Of a stretch of DNA of 64,000 bases, positions 25,203 to 33,924 are shown one piece after another; the first letter of the stretch is position 1, and every line of letters begins with the position of its first letter. The translations under genes and the position numbers were made by a program. The notes under the pieces are model-generated. The model was not told the origin of the DNA, did no database searches, and was given only the letters and a program-made list of their open reading frames with translations. Origin of the DNA: Sphingomonas abietis (GTDB taxonomy: Bacteria > Pseudomonadota > Alphaproteobacteria > Sphingomonadales > Sphingomonadaceae); assembly GCF_027625475.1 (NCBI RefSeq), contig NZ_CP115174.1, forward strand, positions 1,240,001 to 1,304,000. The letters are read 5' to 3'.

Positions 25203-25548
25203 TGGTTAGTCGGCGAAGTGCCTGCGGCCGACCGGCGTGTCGCAGCGTAGCACCGGAAAATAAGTAGCCATCCACAACTTGCCGCAGCGAAATGATGACG
25301 ATCGTGGAGACTTGGATATCCAAAATGCGGTTCTTCGGGATGCTGCGTGATGGCTGCGGCCTGTTGCCGCATGTCGCTGCGGGTGCCGCAAAGGCGCTGC
25401 CGGAATCGCGAACGGCACGACCTCATGCCGATTGATCCTTTTGCGCCGACGGGCGTTGGCGGGAAGGGACTTTACATGGGGGGCAGGCTTGGACAGGAGG
25501 GGCAGGGCTGCCAAACTTGGTGGTTTCTTAAAAGGCTCTGCGCGCTCC
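25203..25548. other. 346-bp region between divergent regulator and pqiA
   Basis: It should carry the promoters for the winged-helix regulator (minus) and for pqiA (plus). A moderately AT-rich segment (GGAAAATAAGTAGCC, about 25255) lies near the regulator. No gene, clear operator or long palindrome was seen. Part of it may belong to pqiA if a start upstream of 25549 is used. Confidence 0.4.
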
Positions 25549-26784
25549 GTGACGGCTAGGGTACAGAGTTCGGCCGGCGCGGAGATCGTCGGATGCCCGG
25601 ATTGCGGTACACGCCAGCGTCTGCCTGCGCCGCGCCGCGCGACGGTGACGCGTTGCGTCTCGTGCGACGGCACGCTGGAACGCACCCATGGCCGTAGCCT
25701 GTCGGCCGCTCTGGCCTGTTCGCTCGCGACCTTGCTGTTCCTGATCCCCGCCAATCTCTCGCTGTTCCTCCGCACCGATGCGCTGGGCGTATCGAGGAGC
25801 AGCCACCTCGCGTCCGCGGCGGGGGCGATGCTGGCGGATGGCTGGCCATGGCTGGCGCTGATCGTGCTGCTGTTCGTGGTGGTCTTCCCGCTGGTCCGCT
25901 TCGGGTTGCTGACGGCAGTGCTGGGTTTTCTCGAGTTCGGCCGGGTCGAGCCCTGGATGGGGCGCGCCTTCCGCTGGTCCAACCGGCTGGAGACCTGGGC
26001 GATGCCCGACGTCTTCCTGCTGGGCCTGGCGGTCGCCTATGCGCGGTTGGCCGCCTCGATCGCGGTGCGGGTGGGGCCGGGCGCCATGGCCTTCATCGCG
26101 GCCGGCGTGCTCGCGCTGGTTGTGCGCGCCACGCTCGACAAGGCGGCGGTGTGGGAGCGGATCGCCCCCGATACGGCGCCCGCCGATACGGCGGAGGCGA
26201 TCGAGTGTCAGGATTGCGACCTGCTGCTGCCGGCCCATCACGAAGGCCGGACCTGCCCGCGTTGCGCCGCGCCGGTGCGTCGCCGCAAGCCGCAGAGCAT
26301 CAGCCGCACGATCGCGCTGACGCTGGCGGCGCTGCTGCTCTACATTCCGGCCAACATCTATCCGCTGGCGACGCTGCCGATCAATTACCAGCCGACCAAA
26401 TACACCGTGCTGGAAGGCGTGATCGATCTGGTGCAGGCGGGCCTGTGGGATCTCGCCATCCTCGTCTTCTGCGCCAGCTTCCTGATCCCGTTCCTCAAGC
26501 TGGTCGGGCTCGGCTGGTGCGTCTGGTCGGTGCTCAGCCGTTCCAACCGCCACCTCGTCGCCAAGGCGCGGACCTATCGCGTGGTCGAAGAGATCGGGCG
26601 CTGGTCGATGGTGGATCCTTTCGTGATCGGCGCGTTCGTGCCGGTGATGAATTACAACGCCCTGATCTATGGCCGTGCCGAGGCGGCCTCCGTGCCGTTC
26701 ACCGCCGTGGTGGTGCTGACCATCATCAGCGCCAAGACCTTCGATCCCCGCCTGATGTGGGACGCCGCCAGGAGACCTCAGTGA
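25549..26784 (+). CDS. pqiA: PqiA, paraquat-inducible protein A family
   Basis: An inner-membrane protein of the Pqi lipid-transport system. It contains two PqiA units. Each begins with a zinc-ribbon-like four-cysteine motif (CPDCGTRQ with CVSCDG; CQDCDLLL with CPRCAAP) and continues with about four helices (LFLIPANLSLF and LLLYIPANIYPLATLPIN mark the first helix of each). The start is uncertain: the frame is open to 25432, and I use the GTG at 25549, which gives 411 residues. The stop overlaps the pqiB GTG by three bases, which implies translational coupling. Confidence 0.9.
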   Translation: MTARVQSSAGAEIVGCPDCGTRQRLPAPRRATVTRCVSCDGTLERTHGRSLSAALACSLATLLFLIPANLSLFLRTDALGVSRSSHLASAAGAMLADGWPWLALIVLLFVVVFPLVRFGLLTAVLGFLEFGRVEPWMGRAFRWSNRLETWAMPDVFLLGLAVAYARLAASIAVRVGPGAMAFIAAGVLALVVRATLDKAAVWERIAPDTAPADTAEAIECQDCDLLLPAHHEGRTCPRCAAPVRRRKPQSISRTIALTLAALLLYIPANIYPLATLPINYQPTKYTVLEGVIDLVQAGLWDLAILVFCASFLIPFLKLVGLGWCVWSVLSRSNRHLVAKARTYRVVEEIGRWSMVDPFVIGAFVPVMNYNALIYGRAEAASVPFTAVVVLTIISAKTFDPRLMWDAARRPQ

Positions 26785-28478
26785 CCGACGACCGCCATCA
26801 GCCGACCGGGGATGATGATCTGCCCGAGGCGCGCAGCGTCCGGAGCCGCTGGCCCGGCCTGGTCTGGGCGATCCCGCTCGCGGCGCTGATCATCGTGGCG
26901 TTTCTGGGCGTCCGTGCGCTGACCCGCCAGGGCGTCGAGGTGAAGGTCACCTTCGGCAACGCGGAAGGGGTCACGCCCGGCAACACCAAGGTGCTGGTCT
27001 CCGGGGTCGAGGCCGGCGAGGTGTCCAAGGTGCGGGTCTCGCCCGACGGGCATCATGTCGAGGTGACGCTGAAGCTCGATCCGCGCGAGAAGGCGGCGCT
27101 CAACAGCAACACCAAATTCTGGCTGATCGGCGAAAATCCGAGCATCACCGATATCCAGTCGATCCGCGCCGCCGTGGCGGGCGTGATCATCGCGATGGCG
27201 CCCGGCACCGGCGGCGCGCCCCAGCGGACCTTCACCGGGCTCGACCAGCCGCCGATCGTCCCGCCGGATGCCAAGGGCACCACCTATTTCATCACGTCCA
27301 AGACCGGCTCGATCCAGCCCGGCGCTTCGGTGAGCTATCATGGCCTCGCCATCGGCAAGGTGGTCGATAACGGTCTGCTCGGCTTCGATCATTTCCGGAT
27401 GCGGATGTTCATCAACGCGCCCTATGACCGGCTGATCAAGCCGGGTGCCGAATTCTGGTCGGGCAGCCCGCTCAAGCTGTCGCTGAGCGGCGCCAGCATC
27501 TCGGCGGGCCTGTCGTCGCCGGCCGCCGTGCTGCAGGGCTCGGTGCAGTTCGAGCTGCCCCATGATGCGAGGGCGGGGCCGCAGGTGCCGGAGGGCGCGA
27601 CCTTCACCCTCTATGACGACGAGCAGACCGCCGAACAGGGGCCGACCGGCCCCGAAATCGCCTATCGCATGTTGCTGAATGGCGAAGCCGGGGATCTGGC
27701 GCCCAACGCCAGCGTGTCGATGCTCGGTTATGCCGTCGGCCGCGTGCGCGGCGCCAAGCTGCGTTTCGCGCCCGGTGGCAAGCCCTACACCGAGGCCACG
27801 ATCGCGCTCTATCCGCGCAAGCTCGATATCGACCTGCCGGATACCGCGCCCCACGATGATTGGCGGACGGCGACCGACCGGACGGTGTCGCGGCTGCTCG
27901 CACAGGGCTATCGCGTGCATCTCGTCCAGTCGCCGCCCCTGGTCGGCGCGCATGTCGTGCAGCTGTCGGCCGACCGCGGGGCCACGCCCGCGAGCCTCGG
28001 CCATGATGGCGGCCTCTATCCGCTGCTGCCGGTGGCGGAGGGTGGCGGCGGCGCCGACGATCTCGTCGCCAGCGCCAACCAGATATTGCAGAAGATCAAT
28101 CGCATCCCGATCGAGCAGATCGGCGACAATCTCGGCAAGATCAGCGCGAATATCGCCCAGATCAGCGGTTCGGGGCAGGTGCGCGACAGCATCGCGCATC
28201 TCGACGGCACGCTGAGGCAGCTCGACGCTATCCTGACGGAGGTCAAGCCGCAGATCGGGCCGCTGATGACCAAGCTCAACCAGACTGCCGACGAACTCCA
28301 TGGCACCGCCGCTGCGGCGCGCACCGTGTTGTCGGGCGAAGGGGCGATGCAGGATCGCAGCCTGCCCGATGCGATCCAGCAGATCGACGAGATGTCGCGC
28401 TCGATCCGGTCGCTGACCGATTATCTCGGGCGCCATCCCGAAGCGCTGATCCGTGGCAAGGCAAAGGAGAAGAAATGA
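26781..28478 (+). CDS. pqiB: PqiB, MCE-domain protein
   Basis: A 565-residue periplasm-spanning protein with one N-terminal transmembrane helix (WAIPLAALIIVAFLGVRAL). Three MCE domains follow: one from VEVKVTFGNAEGVTPGNTKV, one from TTYFITSKTGSIQPGASVSY and one from ATFTLYDDEQTAEQGP. A C-terminal helical region (IEQIGDNLGKISANIAQISG) forms the needle-like coiled coil seen in E. coli PqiB hexamers. It is thought to carry phospholipids between membranes. The GTG start overlaps the pqiA stop, and its own stop overlaps the next ATG. Confidence 0.93.
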   Translation: MTDDRHQPTGDDDLPEARSVRSRWPGLVWAIPLAALIIVAFLGVRALTRQGVEVKVTFGNAEGVTPGNTKVLVSGVEAGEVSKVRVSPDGHHVEVTLKLDPREKAALNSNTKFWLIGENPSITDIQSIRAAVAGVIIAMAPGTGGAPQRTFTGLDQPPIVPPDAKGTTYFITSKTGSIQPGASVSYHGLAIGKVVDNGLLGFDHFRMRMFINAPYDRLIKPGAEFWSGSPLKLSLSGASISAGLSSPAAVLQGSVQFELPHDARAGPQVPEGATFTLYDDEQTAEQGPTGPEIAYRMLLNGEAGDLAPNASVSMLGYAVGRVRGAKLRFAPGGKPYTEATIALYPRKLDIDLPDTAPHDDWRTATDRTVSRLLAQGYRVHLVQSPPLVGAHVVQLSADRGATPASLGHDGGLYPLLPVAEGGGGADDLVASANQILQKINRIPIEQIGDNLGKISANIAQISGSGQVRDSIAHLDGTLRQLDAILTEVKPQIGPLMTKLNQTADELHGTAAAARTVLSGEGAMQDRSLPDAIQQIDEMSRSIRSLTDYLGRHPEALIRGKAKEKK

Positions 28479-29044
28479 TGCGCGCTTTGCCCCCTGTCGG
28501 CCTCGTCGCGCTGCTGGCGCTGGCGGGCTGCACCAGCCCCAAATCGATCCTGCTGACGCTCGATGCCGCCCCGCCGGTGCCGGCCGCGGTCCACGCCGGT
28601 TATCACGGCCTGCCAATCCTGGTGCCGGCGGTGCATCTGCCGGCCTCGCTCGATCGGGCGGAGTTCGTCCATCAGGAGAACGCCGGCGAGGTGAAGGTCG
28701 ATGATTTCGCGCGCTGGACGGCGCCGCTCGGCCTGCTCGCCCGCGATGCCTTGATCCGCGACCTGACGGCACGCTTGCCGGCCGGATCGGTGCTGCCGCC
28801 GGGCATGGTGGCGGCGCGCGGCCACGCCCGGACGCTCGACGTCACGATCCTCGGCGTCCAGACCGCACCGGGCGCAGCGACGATGCAGGTCGCCTATCGG
28901 GCCTTGCCACACGGGGCGGTGCAGCAACTGCAGCTGACCACGACAACGACCGGAATCGCGCCGGTGCCGGTCGCGCAGGCTCTCGGCGTGCTGATCGGCC
29001 AGCTGGCCGACCGGATCGCCCAGGATGCGGACAGCGGGGGCTGA
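28475..29044 (+). CDS. pqiC: PqiC/YmbA-type outer-membrane lipoprotein
   Basis: A 189-residue lipoprotein with the lipobox LALAGC (Cys19), then the family opening SPKSILLTLDAAPP and the conserved ILVPAVHLPASLDRAEFVHQ and FARWTAPLGLLARDALIRDL, which are typical of ABC-transport auxiliary lipoproteins (PqiC). It completes the inner-membrane, periplasmic and outer-membrane parts of the Pqi system. The ATG overlaps the pqiB stop (ATGA). Confidence 0.92.
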   Translation: MMRALPPVGLVALLALAGCTSPKSILLTLDAAPPVPAAVHAGYHGLPILVPAVHLPASLDRAEFVHQENAGEVKVDDFARWTAPLGLLARDALIRDLTARLPAGSVLPPGMVAARGHARTLDVTILGVQTAPGAATMQVAYRALPHGAVQQLQLTTTTTGIAPVPVAQALGVLIGQLADRIAQDADSGG

Positions 29045-29173
29045 GGCCCTCGCCGATCATATGACGCCACCGTATCAGGCTCTTGTGTAGCCAAGATATT
29101 TCTTTGCTACGGCGGCGGAACGGCGGGAGCCATTTACCTGCTCCAGACGCTGACTCCTCAGGAGGATGCCGCG

Positions 29174-29353
29174 ATGAGCGTGATATGGGAATTGCCGCGT
29201 GCCGGATCGCCCGGCTCGCTGACGTCGTTCGGAGTCCAATTGCGGCGGAGCTTTGGTGATCCGCTGTCATCGATGGACGACCGCATGACCGAACTGATCG
29301 AGCAGCTATATAAGATTCCAGGCGATCCCGTCCGGATCATCCGTCAATCGTGA
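29174..29353 (+). CDS. 59-residue protein of unknown function with a strong ribosome site
   Basis: The frame from 29174 encodes MSVIWELPRAGSPGSLTSFG, then VQLRRSFGDPLSSMDDRMTE and LIEQLYKIPGDPVRIIRQS. AGGAGG lies eight bases before the ATG, one of the best ribosome sites in the window. The C-terminal half is predicted helical. The last 17 bases overlap the 3' end of the convergent dehydrogenase gene. No family is recognised. It follows pqiC by 129 bp and probably has its own promoter. Confidence 0.6.
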   Translation: MSVIWELPRAGSPGSLTSFGVQLRRSFGDPLSSMDDRMTELIEQLYKIPGDPVRIIRQS

Positions 29354-30182
29354 CCTTGGCCATGATCGACCAGTCACGATCGCCCAAGCCAGCGCCGACC
29401 GTCTCCTTCATGCGACCATGCACGGCATCGAGCATCGGCAATGGCCGGCCTGCACCGGAGGCGGCTTCACGGGCGAGCCGGAGATCCTTGAGGCCGAGCG
29501 TCGCCTTGAACCCCGGCTCATAATCTCCCTTGGCGATGGTGGCGGAATAGACCTGATAGGCACGGCTGCCGAACAGGGTGCCGAGGATCAGGTCGAAAAA
29601 ATCGTTGCGCGGCAGTCCATGAGCTTCGGTCAGCACCACGGCTTCGGCCATCGCTTCGATCGCCATCGTGATCATCATGTTGCAGGCGATCTTGGCGGCG
29701 TTGGCGGTCGGCGGCTCGATGCCCATGTCCCAGATGCGGCCACCGATCACCTCCAGGATCGGCCGAACCGTCGCGACCGCCGCCGGATCGCCGGCGCTGA
29801 GGATATGGAGTTCGCCCTTGGCGGCGACATCCGGCCGGCCGAGCACCGGGGCGGCGACATAGGCGATCCCGGCCGCCGCGTGCGCCGCCACGAGTTCATG
29901 CGCGAAGGCGACGGAAATGGTCGAGGCGACGACATGGACGACACCCGCGCGTGCGCCGGCCAGCAGATCCGGGGTCAGCACGACCTCACGGAGGGCGTCG
30001 TCGTCCGACAGCATGGTCAGCACGGCGTCCGCGTCGAACGCGTCGGCCGGGGAGCCGAGCATCGTCACGCCGTCGATCGATCCGCCCGAGCGGTTCCAGG
30101 CGCGGACATCATGGCCCGCCGCGGCAAGGTTCTTCGCCATCGCACGCCCCATCTGGCCGAGGCCGATGAATCCGATCTGCAT
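29337..30182 (-). CDS. NAD(P)-dependent beta-hydroxyacid dehydrogenase (HIBADH/6PGDH-like)
   Basis: A 281-residue cytosolic dehydrogenase. The N-terminal GFIGLGQMGRAMAKNLAAAG is the family nucleotide-binding signature. Further motifs are TMLSDDDALREVV, VHVVASTISVAFAHELVAAH (substrate-binding region; the usual DxSTxxP Asp is replaced by Val), GRPDVAAKGELHILSAGD, and NAAKIACNMM with the catalytic Lys. It oxidises or reduces a 3-hydroxy acid or imine; the substrate is unknown. It is the last gene of a three-gene operon with an EthD-like protein and an SDR. Confidence 0.9.
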   Translation of the reverse strand: MQIGFIGLGQMGRAMAKNLAAAGHDVRAWNRSGGSIDGVTMLGSPADAFDADAVLTMLSDDDALREVVLTPDLLAGARAGVVHVVASTISVAFAHELVAAHAAAGIAYVAAPVLGRPDVAAKGELHILSAGDPAAVATVRPILEVIGGRIWDMGIEPPTANAAKIACNMMITMAIEAMAEAVVLTEAHGLPRNDFFDLILGTLFGSRAYQVYSATIAKGDYEPGFKATLGLKDLRLAREAASGAGRPLPMLDAVHGRMKETVGAGLGDRDWSIMAKVTIDG

Positions 30183-30261
30183 AGTCTCTTCCTTCCTTGT
30201 CTGGCGTGATCCCGAAGACGATCGGGGCCGTGCCGGTCCATGCGGACCACGCCGCATCTGG

Positions 30262-30579
30262 TCACATCGCGGCGGCGCGCACCCGCATCGGCTTGATGGC
30301 CGTGAACTGCGCCACGTCGGCCATCACCGCCTGGGTTTCGGGGGCCGCCATCGCCGCGGTGAGCGCATCCGCATCGCGGAAACGCAATTCGCAGATCGCG
30401 ATGGTGCCGGGCTCGTCCACGGCACGGAAGAAAGCGGCGGCGCTTTCCAGTCCGTGAGGCTGCCACGAGCGGGTCAGGAGCGGGATGTGCTGCGTCACAT
30501 AATATTCGCGATCGAAATGCGTCTCCGGCGTGCCCTGGTAGGAGACGTAGACGATGGTCGGGCCGGTCTGCTCTGTCAT
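30262..30579 (-). CDS. EthD-family ferredoxin-like protein
   Basis: A 105-residue dimeric alpha/beta barrel protein with TIVYVSYQGTPETHFDREYY, VTQHIPLLTRSWQPHGLESA and a final IKPMRV strand. The HxxxH-like pattern and the DREYY-xxxHIPL segment are characteristic of EthD. Relatives help degrade ethers or act as small enzymes on quinone-like substrates. It sits 37 bp downstream of an SDR and 79 bp upstream of the dehydrogenase in one operon, probably under the divergent TetR. Confidence 0.85.
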   Translation of the reverse strand: MTEQTGPTIVYVSYQGTPETHFDREYYVTQHIPLLTRSWQPHGLESAAAFFRAVDEPGTIAICELRFRDADALTAAMAAPETQAVMADVAQFTAIKPMRVRAAAM

Positions 30580-30616
30580 GCTGCTGATCCTCGTTCGTCG
30601 GGAGAAGGGGTAACGC

Positions 30617-31330
30617 TCAGGCGCCGAAACCGCCGTCGATGGTGTGCATCGCGCCGGTGATGCCGCCCGCATGGGGTCCGGCAAGGTAGAGGACGAGGCT
30701 GGCCACGTCGTCGGCGGTGCCGTGCCGCTTGATCGCCATGACGCTGTGCATCATCGCGGCATGCGGCCCGTCCGCGGGGTTCATGTCGCTGTCGGTCGGT
30801 CCCGGCTGAACGACGTTCACGGTGATGTCGCGCGCCCCGAAATCACGCGCCAGCCCGCGCGCCATGCCCTGCAGGGCGGATTTGCTCATGGCATAAGCGG
30901 CCAGGCCGTCGAACGGCATCCGATCGCCGTTGGTGGAACCGATGACGATAATGCGGCCACCCGCCGGCATCGCGCGCGCCGCTTCGACGCTGGCATGATA
31001 GGCGCCGCGCACATTCACGTCGATCAGCCGATCGACCGCATCGGCATCCAGCGTCAGCGGATCACCGGTGAGGAGCAGGCCGGCATTGTAGACCAGGATA
31101 TCGAACGGCGCCTCAGCCCGCACCGTGCCCACCAGCGCATCGCGATCCGCAGCATCGGAGCGAACCGCCCGCGCGCCCGTCTCGTCGACCAGCGCCGCGG
31201 CGGCATCGGCCGATCCCGCATAGGTGAAGGCGACGCTCGCGCCCTCGCCGGCAAAGGCCCGCACGATCGCCGCACCAATGCCCCGGCTTCCGCCGACGAC
31301 AAGCACCTTCCGTCCCGAAGACTCCGCCAT
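30617..31330 (-). CDS. SDR-family oxidoreductase
   Basis: A 237-residue Rossmann-fold short-chain dehydrogenase. The cofactor loop is VVGGSRGIGAAIVRAFA, the NAG motif reads VYNAGLLL, the catalytic Ser is in VIGSTNGD, and Tyr/Lys are in YAMSKSAL. The C-terminus is the usual GGITGAMHTIDGGFGA. It is the first gene of the operon SDR-EthD-dehydrogenase and diverges from the TetR regulator at 31401 across 70 bp. Confidence 0.93.
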   Translation of the reverse strand: MAESSGRKVLVVGGSRGIGAAIVRAFAGEGASVAFTYAGSADAAAALVDETGARAVRSDAADRDALVGTVRAEAPFDILVYNAGLLLTGDPLTLDADAVDRLIDVNVRGAYHASVEAARAMPAGGRIIVIGSTNGDRMPFDGLAAYAMSKSALQGMARGLARDFGARDITVNVVQPGPTDSDMNPADGPHAAMMHSVMAIKRHGTADDVASLVLYLAGPHAGGITGAMHTIDGGFGA

Positions 31331-31350
31331 TACATGCTCCTTGAATAAAC

Positions 31351-31362
31351 TAGCGAGTGCTA
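31351..31362. promoter_or_regulatory. Candidate TetR operator
   Basis: TAGC-GAGT-GCTA is a perfect 4+4 dyad in the 70-bp gap between the divergent SDR and TetR starts, inside a locally AT-rich stretch (ACTAGCGAGTGCTACATATA). Its place 21 bases upstream of the SDR start codon suits repression of the SDR operon and autorepression of the TetR gene. Confidence 0.55.
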
Positions 31363-31400
31363 CATATATATCAAAGGGGAGGCTTCAAGGCCCTATCGTC

Positions 31401-31994
31401 ATGCATGATCAAAACCGCAGGAGCCGGGGGCGACCCCGCATTTTCGATCCCGAGAAGGCTGTTGTCGCCGGGCAGCGGCTTTTCCACGCGCATGGCTATG
31501 AGCAGGTCGGTCTCGCCGCGCTCACGGCGGCGATCGGGGTGAATCCACCCAGTTTCTATGCCGCTTTCGGCAGCAAGGCGCAGTTTTTCGGGCGGGTGCT
31601 CGATCGCTATGCGGCTGCGGCGCTGGCGCTCGAGGATATCCTGCGTCCCGGCCGCCGGCCGGTGGAGGCGCTCGCCGATCTGCTCCAGCGGGCGGCTTCC
31701 AGCTATGCCGCCGATCCCGATGCGCGGGGCTGTCTGGTGCTCGAGGCGTTGCGGGGTGATCCCGCCGACGAGCATGTCCGGCTTGCGAGGCTGACGGCGG
31801 AGAGGCGGCGTGAGCAGCTTCACGCCTTCATCGCCGCGTCGCACCCGGCGGTGGCATCGGCGGCCACCGATTTCGTCGCCAGCACCATGTCCGGCCTGTC
31901 CGCCAGCGCGCGGGAAGGGATGGAGGCGGAACGGCTGCTGGCGGTCGCGAGGCTGGCGGCTGGCGTGCTGCCGTCCTTGCTCGCAGCAGGCTGA
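31401..31994 (+). CDS. TetR/AcrR-family transcriptional regulator
   Basis: A 197-residue regulator. The N-terminal HTH is evident: RGRPRIFDPEKAVVAGQRLF, HAHGYEQVGLAALTAAIGV, NPPSFYAAFGSKAQFF. A helical ligand domain follows, with a TetR_C_33-like pattern (ARGCLVLEALRGDP). A basic N-terminus (QNRRSRGRPR) adds DNA contacts. The ATG at 31401 is chosen because the longer frame runs into the intergenic operator. The likely target is the divergent SDR-EthD-dehydrogenase operon; the inducer is unknown. Confidence 0.92.
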   Translation: MHDQNRRSRGRPRIFDPEKAVVAGQRLFHAHGYEQVGLAALTAAIGVNPPSFYAAFGSKAQFFGRVLDRYAAAALALEDILRPGRRPVEALADLLQRAASSYAADPDARGCLVLEALRGDPADEHVRLARLTAERRREQLHAFIAASHPAVASAATDFVASTMSGLSASAREGMEAERLLAVARLAAGVLPSLLAAG

Positions 31995-32020
31995 GCGGCG
32001 CAGGGCCGCCGCGCGCTCGC

Positions 32021-32725
32021 CTACCAGGGCACCGTCTGCCCGTGGCGATCGAGATAGCGCAGGCCGCGCCCGCCCTGCTGGGCGAGCAGCACGTCGACGA
32101 TCGGGGGAATCGTTTCCTCCAGGCCGAAGGGCGCATCCGGGCCGCCCAGCGCGGTGCGGATCCAGCCCGGCGCCATCAGCAGCATCGCGCGCCCGCTATC
32201 GGCCTGGCGGGCGGCGAAGCTCCGCATATACTGGTTCAGCGCGGCCTTGCTGCCGCGATAGACATCGTTTCCGCCCCGCACATTGTTGGCGATGCTGCCC
32301 TGTCCCGAGGACATGACGCCGATCACGCCGTCTGCCGGCACCAGCCCCTCCAGCCCCTCGACGGTGCGCATGACGCCCAGCGCGTTGGTGACCATCACGC
32401 GCACGAACTCCTCCGTCGGAACGGTGGCGATGGTCTGGCGCTGATCGCGATCGGCGGTGCCGGCGTTGACGAACAGGATGTCGAACGTCTGACCGGCAAG
32501 GCGATCGCGCAGCGCCGCGATCTGATCGGCATCGGTGATGTCGAGCGTCTCGATCGCCACCCGTCCGGGGTTGGCCTCGGCCAGATCATGCAGTTCCGTC
32601 CGGCCGCCCTGCACCGTGCCGGTGACGTTCCACCCCCTCGTCAGCAATTCGGCCGCCATGGCGTGACCCAGCCCGCGCGATGCGCCGACGATGAGGATAG
32701 TGTTCGGTTCGGCATCGCGGGTCAT
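32021..32725 (-). CDS. SDR-family oxidoreductase
   Basis: A 234-residue short-chain dehydrogenase of the csgA/sniffer-like short type: cofactor loop IVGASRGLGHAMAAELLTRG, FVNAGTADRD, Ser in VMSSGQGSIANN, Tyr/Lys in VYRGSKAALNQ, and APGWIRTALGGPDA. It ends with HGQTVPW. It is divergent from a LysR gene at 32875, with dyads in the 149-bp gap. Its stop is 26 bases from the stop of the TetR gene. Confidence 0.92.
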   Translation of the reverse strand: MTRDAEPNTILIVGASRGLGHAMAAELLTRGWNVTGTVQGGRTELHDLAEANPGRVAIETLDITDADQIAALRDRLAGQTFDILFVNAGTADRDQRQTIATVPTEEFVRVMVTNALGVMRTVEGLEGLVPADGVIGVMSSGQGSIANNVRGGNDVYRGSKAALNQYMRSFAARQADSGRAMLLMAPGWIRTALGGPDAPFGLEETIPPIVDVLLAQQGGRGLRYLDRHGQTVPW

Positions 32726-32762
32726 CGGGAGATCGCCTCTACGTCAGGAAACGGGGTCATGG

Positions 32763-32814
32763 TGTCGCAGGCGGCATAGGCGACATGACGATGGTGGCGC
32801 CAGACGCACGCCAC
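32763..32814. promoter_or_regulatory. Two dyads between divergent SDR and LysR genes
   Basis: TGTCGC-N11-GCGACA lies at 32763-32785 and GTGGCG-N9-CGCCAC at 32794-32814. An outer GTCATG / CATGAC pair (32756, 32784) overlaps the first. LysR regulators commonly bind dyads of about this spacing, so these are candidate sites for the LysR at 32875. Confidence 0.5.
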
Positions 32815-32874
32815 GCATGATATGATTGCATGAAACGCCCTGTCTCGACGGCGGGTTTCCGCTATGCGGAACCG

Positions 32875-33804
32875 ATGGACGATATCGACCTGAACCTGCT
32901 CACCGCCCTCGACGCGCTGCTCGAGGAAGGCAGCGTGACCGGCGCGGCACGGCGCCTCGGCCTGAGCGCGTCGGCGATGAGCCGCACGTTGGCGCGGCTG
33001 CGTGGAATCATCGGCGACCCCTTGCTGGTGCGCGCCGGGCGGGGGTTGGTGCCGACGCCCCGCGCCGCCGAGATCCGTGATCGGGTGCATGTCCTCGCGC
33101 GTGATGCCCGGGCGGTGCTGCGCCCGCAGGCGGATCGTGTCGACCTCGCGACGATCGCGCGGACGTTCACGATCCGCGCCAGCGAGGGCTTCGTGGACCT
33201 GTTCGCCGCACCGCTGGTCGCCGCCCTGACGGCGGCGGCGCCCCGCATCCGGCTGCGTTTCTCGCCCAAGCCGGACAAGCATTCCGATCCGCTCCGCGAA
33301 GGCGAGATCGATCTGGAGATCGGGGTGCTGGGTGCGTTCGCCCCCGAGGTGCGGACCCAGCTGATCCTTCGGGATGGCTTCGTCGGCGCGGCGCGCGCCG
33401 ATCATCCGCTGCTGGCGGCACCGTTGACGGCCGAGCGCTATGCGGCGTGCGATCATGTCGTGGCCTCGCGCCGGGGCCGCTTCACCGGGCCGGTCGACGA
33501 GGCGCTACGGCAGATCGGGCTGGAGCGGAATATCGTCGTGGTCGTGCCCGGCTTTCCCGATGCGATGCGGATCGCGCGACGATCGGACCTGATCGCGCTG
33601 GTGCCGCGCTCCTGCCTGCACGGCGACGATCCGCTCGCCATGGGGCTGACCGCCTTCGCGCTGCCGGTGCCGACCCCCGAAATCCAGATCTCGGCGATGT
33701 GGCACCCGCGCATGGACGCCGATCCGGGCCATCGCTGGCTGCGCGAAACGGTGATCGCCGTGTGTCGTCGGGCCGCGCCCTCCTATGCGATGGACGCGCG
33801 ATGA
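32875..33804 (+). CDS. LysR-family transcriptional regulator (NodD/LinR-like)
   Basis: A 309-residue regulator. The N-terminal winged HTH reads DLNLLTALDALLEEGSVTGA, ARRLGLSASAMSRTLARLR. The effector domain follows, with FTIRASEGFVDLFAAPLVAA and EIDLEIGVLGAFAPEVRTQL. The DDIDLNLL opening and the overall layout resemble the NodD/PcpR/LinR branch that responds to aromatic effectors. I start at 32875; an in-frame ATG at 32830 adds a basic 15-residue tail. It is divergent from an SDR gene, its likely target. Confidence 0.9.
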   Translation: MDDIDLNLLTALDALLEEGSVTGAARRLGLSASAMSRTLARLRGIIGDPLLVRAGRGLVPTPRAAEIRDRVHVLARDARAVLRPQADRVDLATIARTFTIRASEGFVDLFAAPLVAALTAAAPRIRLRFSPKPDKHSDPLREGEIDLEIGVLGAFAPEVRTQLILRDGFVGAARADHPLLAAPLTAERYAACDHVVASRRGRFTGPVDEALRQIGLERNIVVVVPGFPDAMRIARRSDLIALVPRSCLHGDDPLAMGLTAFALPVPTPEIQISAMWHPRMDADPGHRWLRETVIAVCRRAAPSYAMDAR

Positions 33805-33924
33805 TTGGTGGCTTGCAGGCCGGCGAGCTATGCCACATGTCATGCCGCATGACCGCCCTTTGCCCCTCCCGCCTGTCGGCGACATGATGATCGGACCTGT
33901 GATGACGGCCGGACGGCACCCTTC

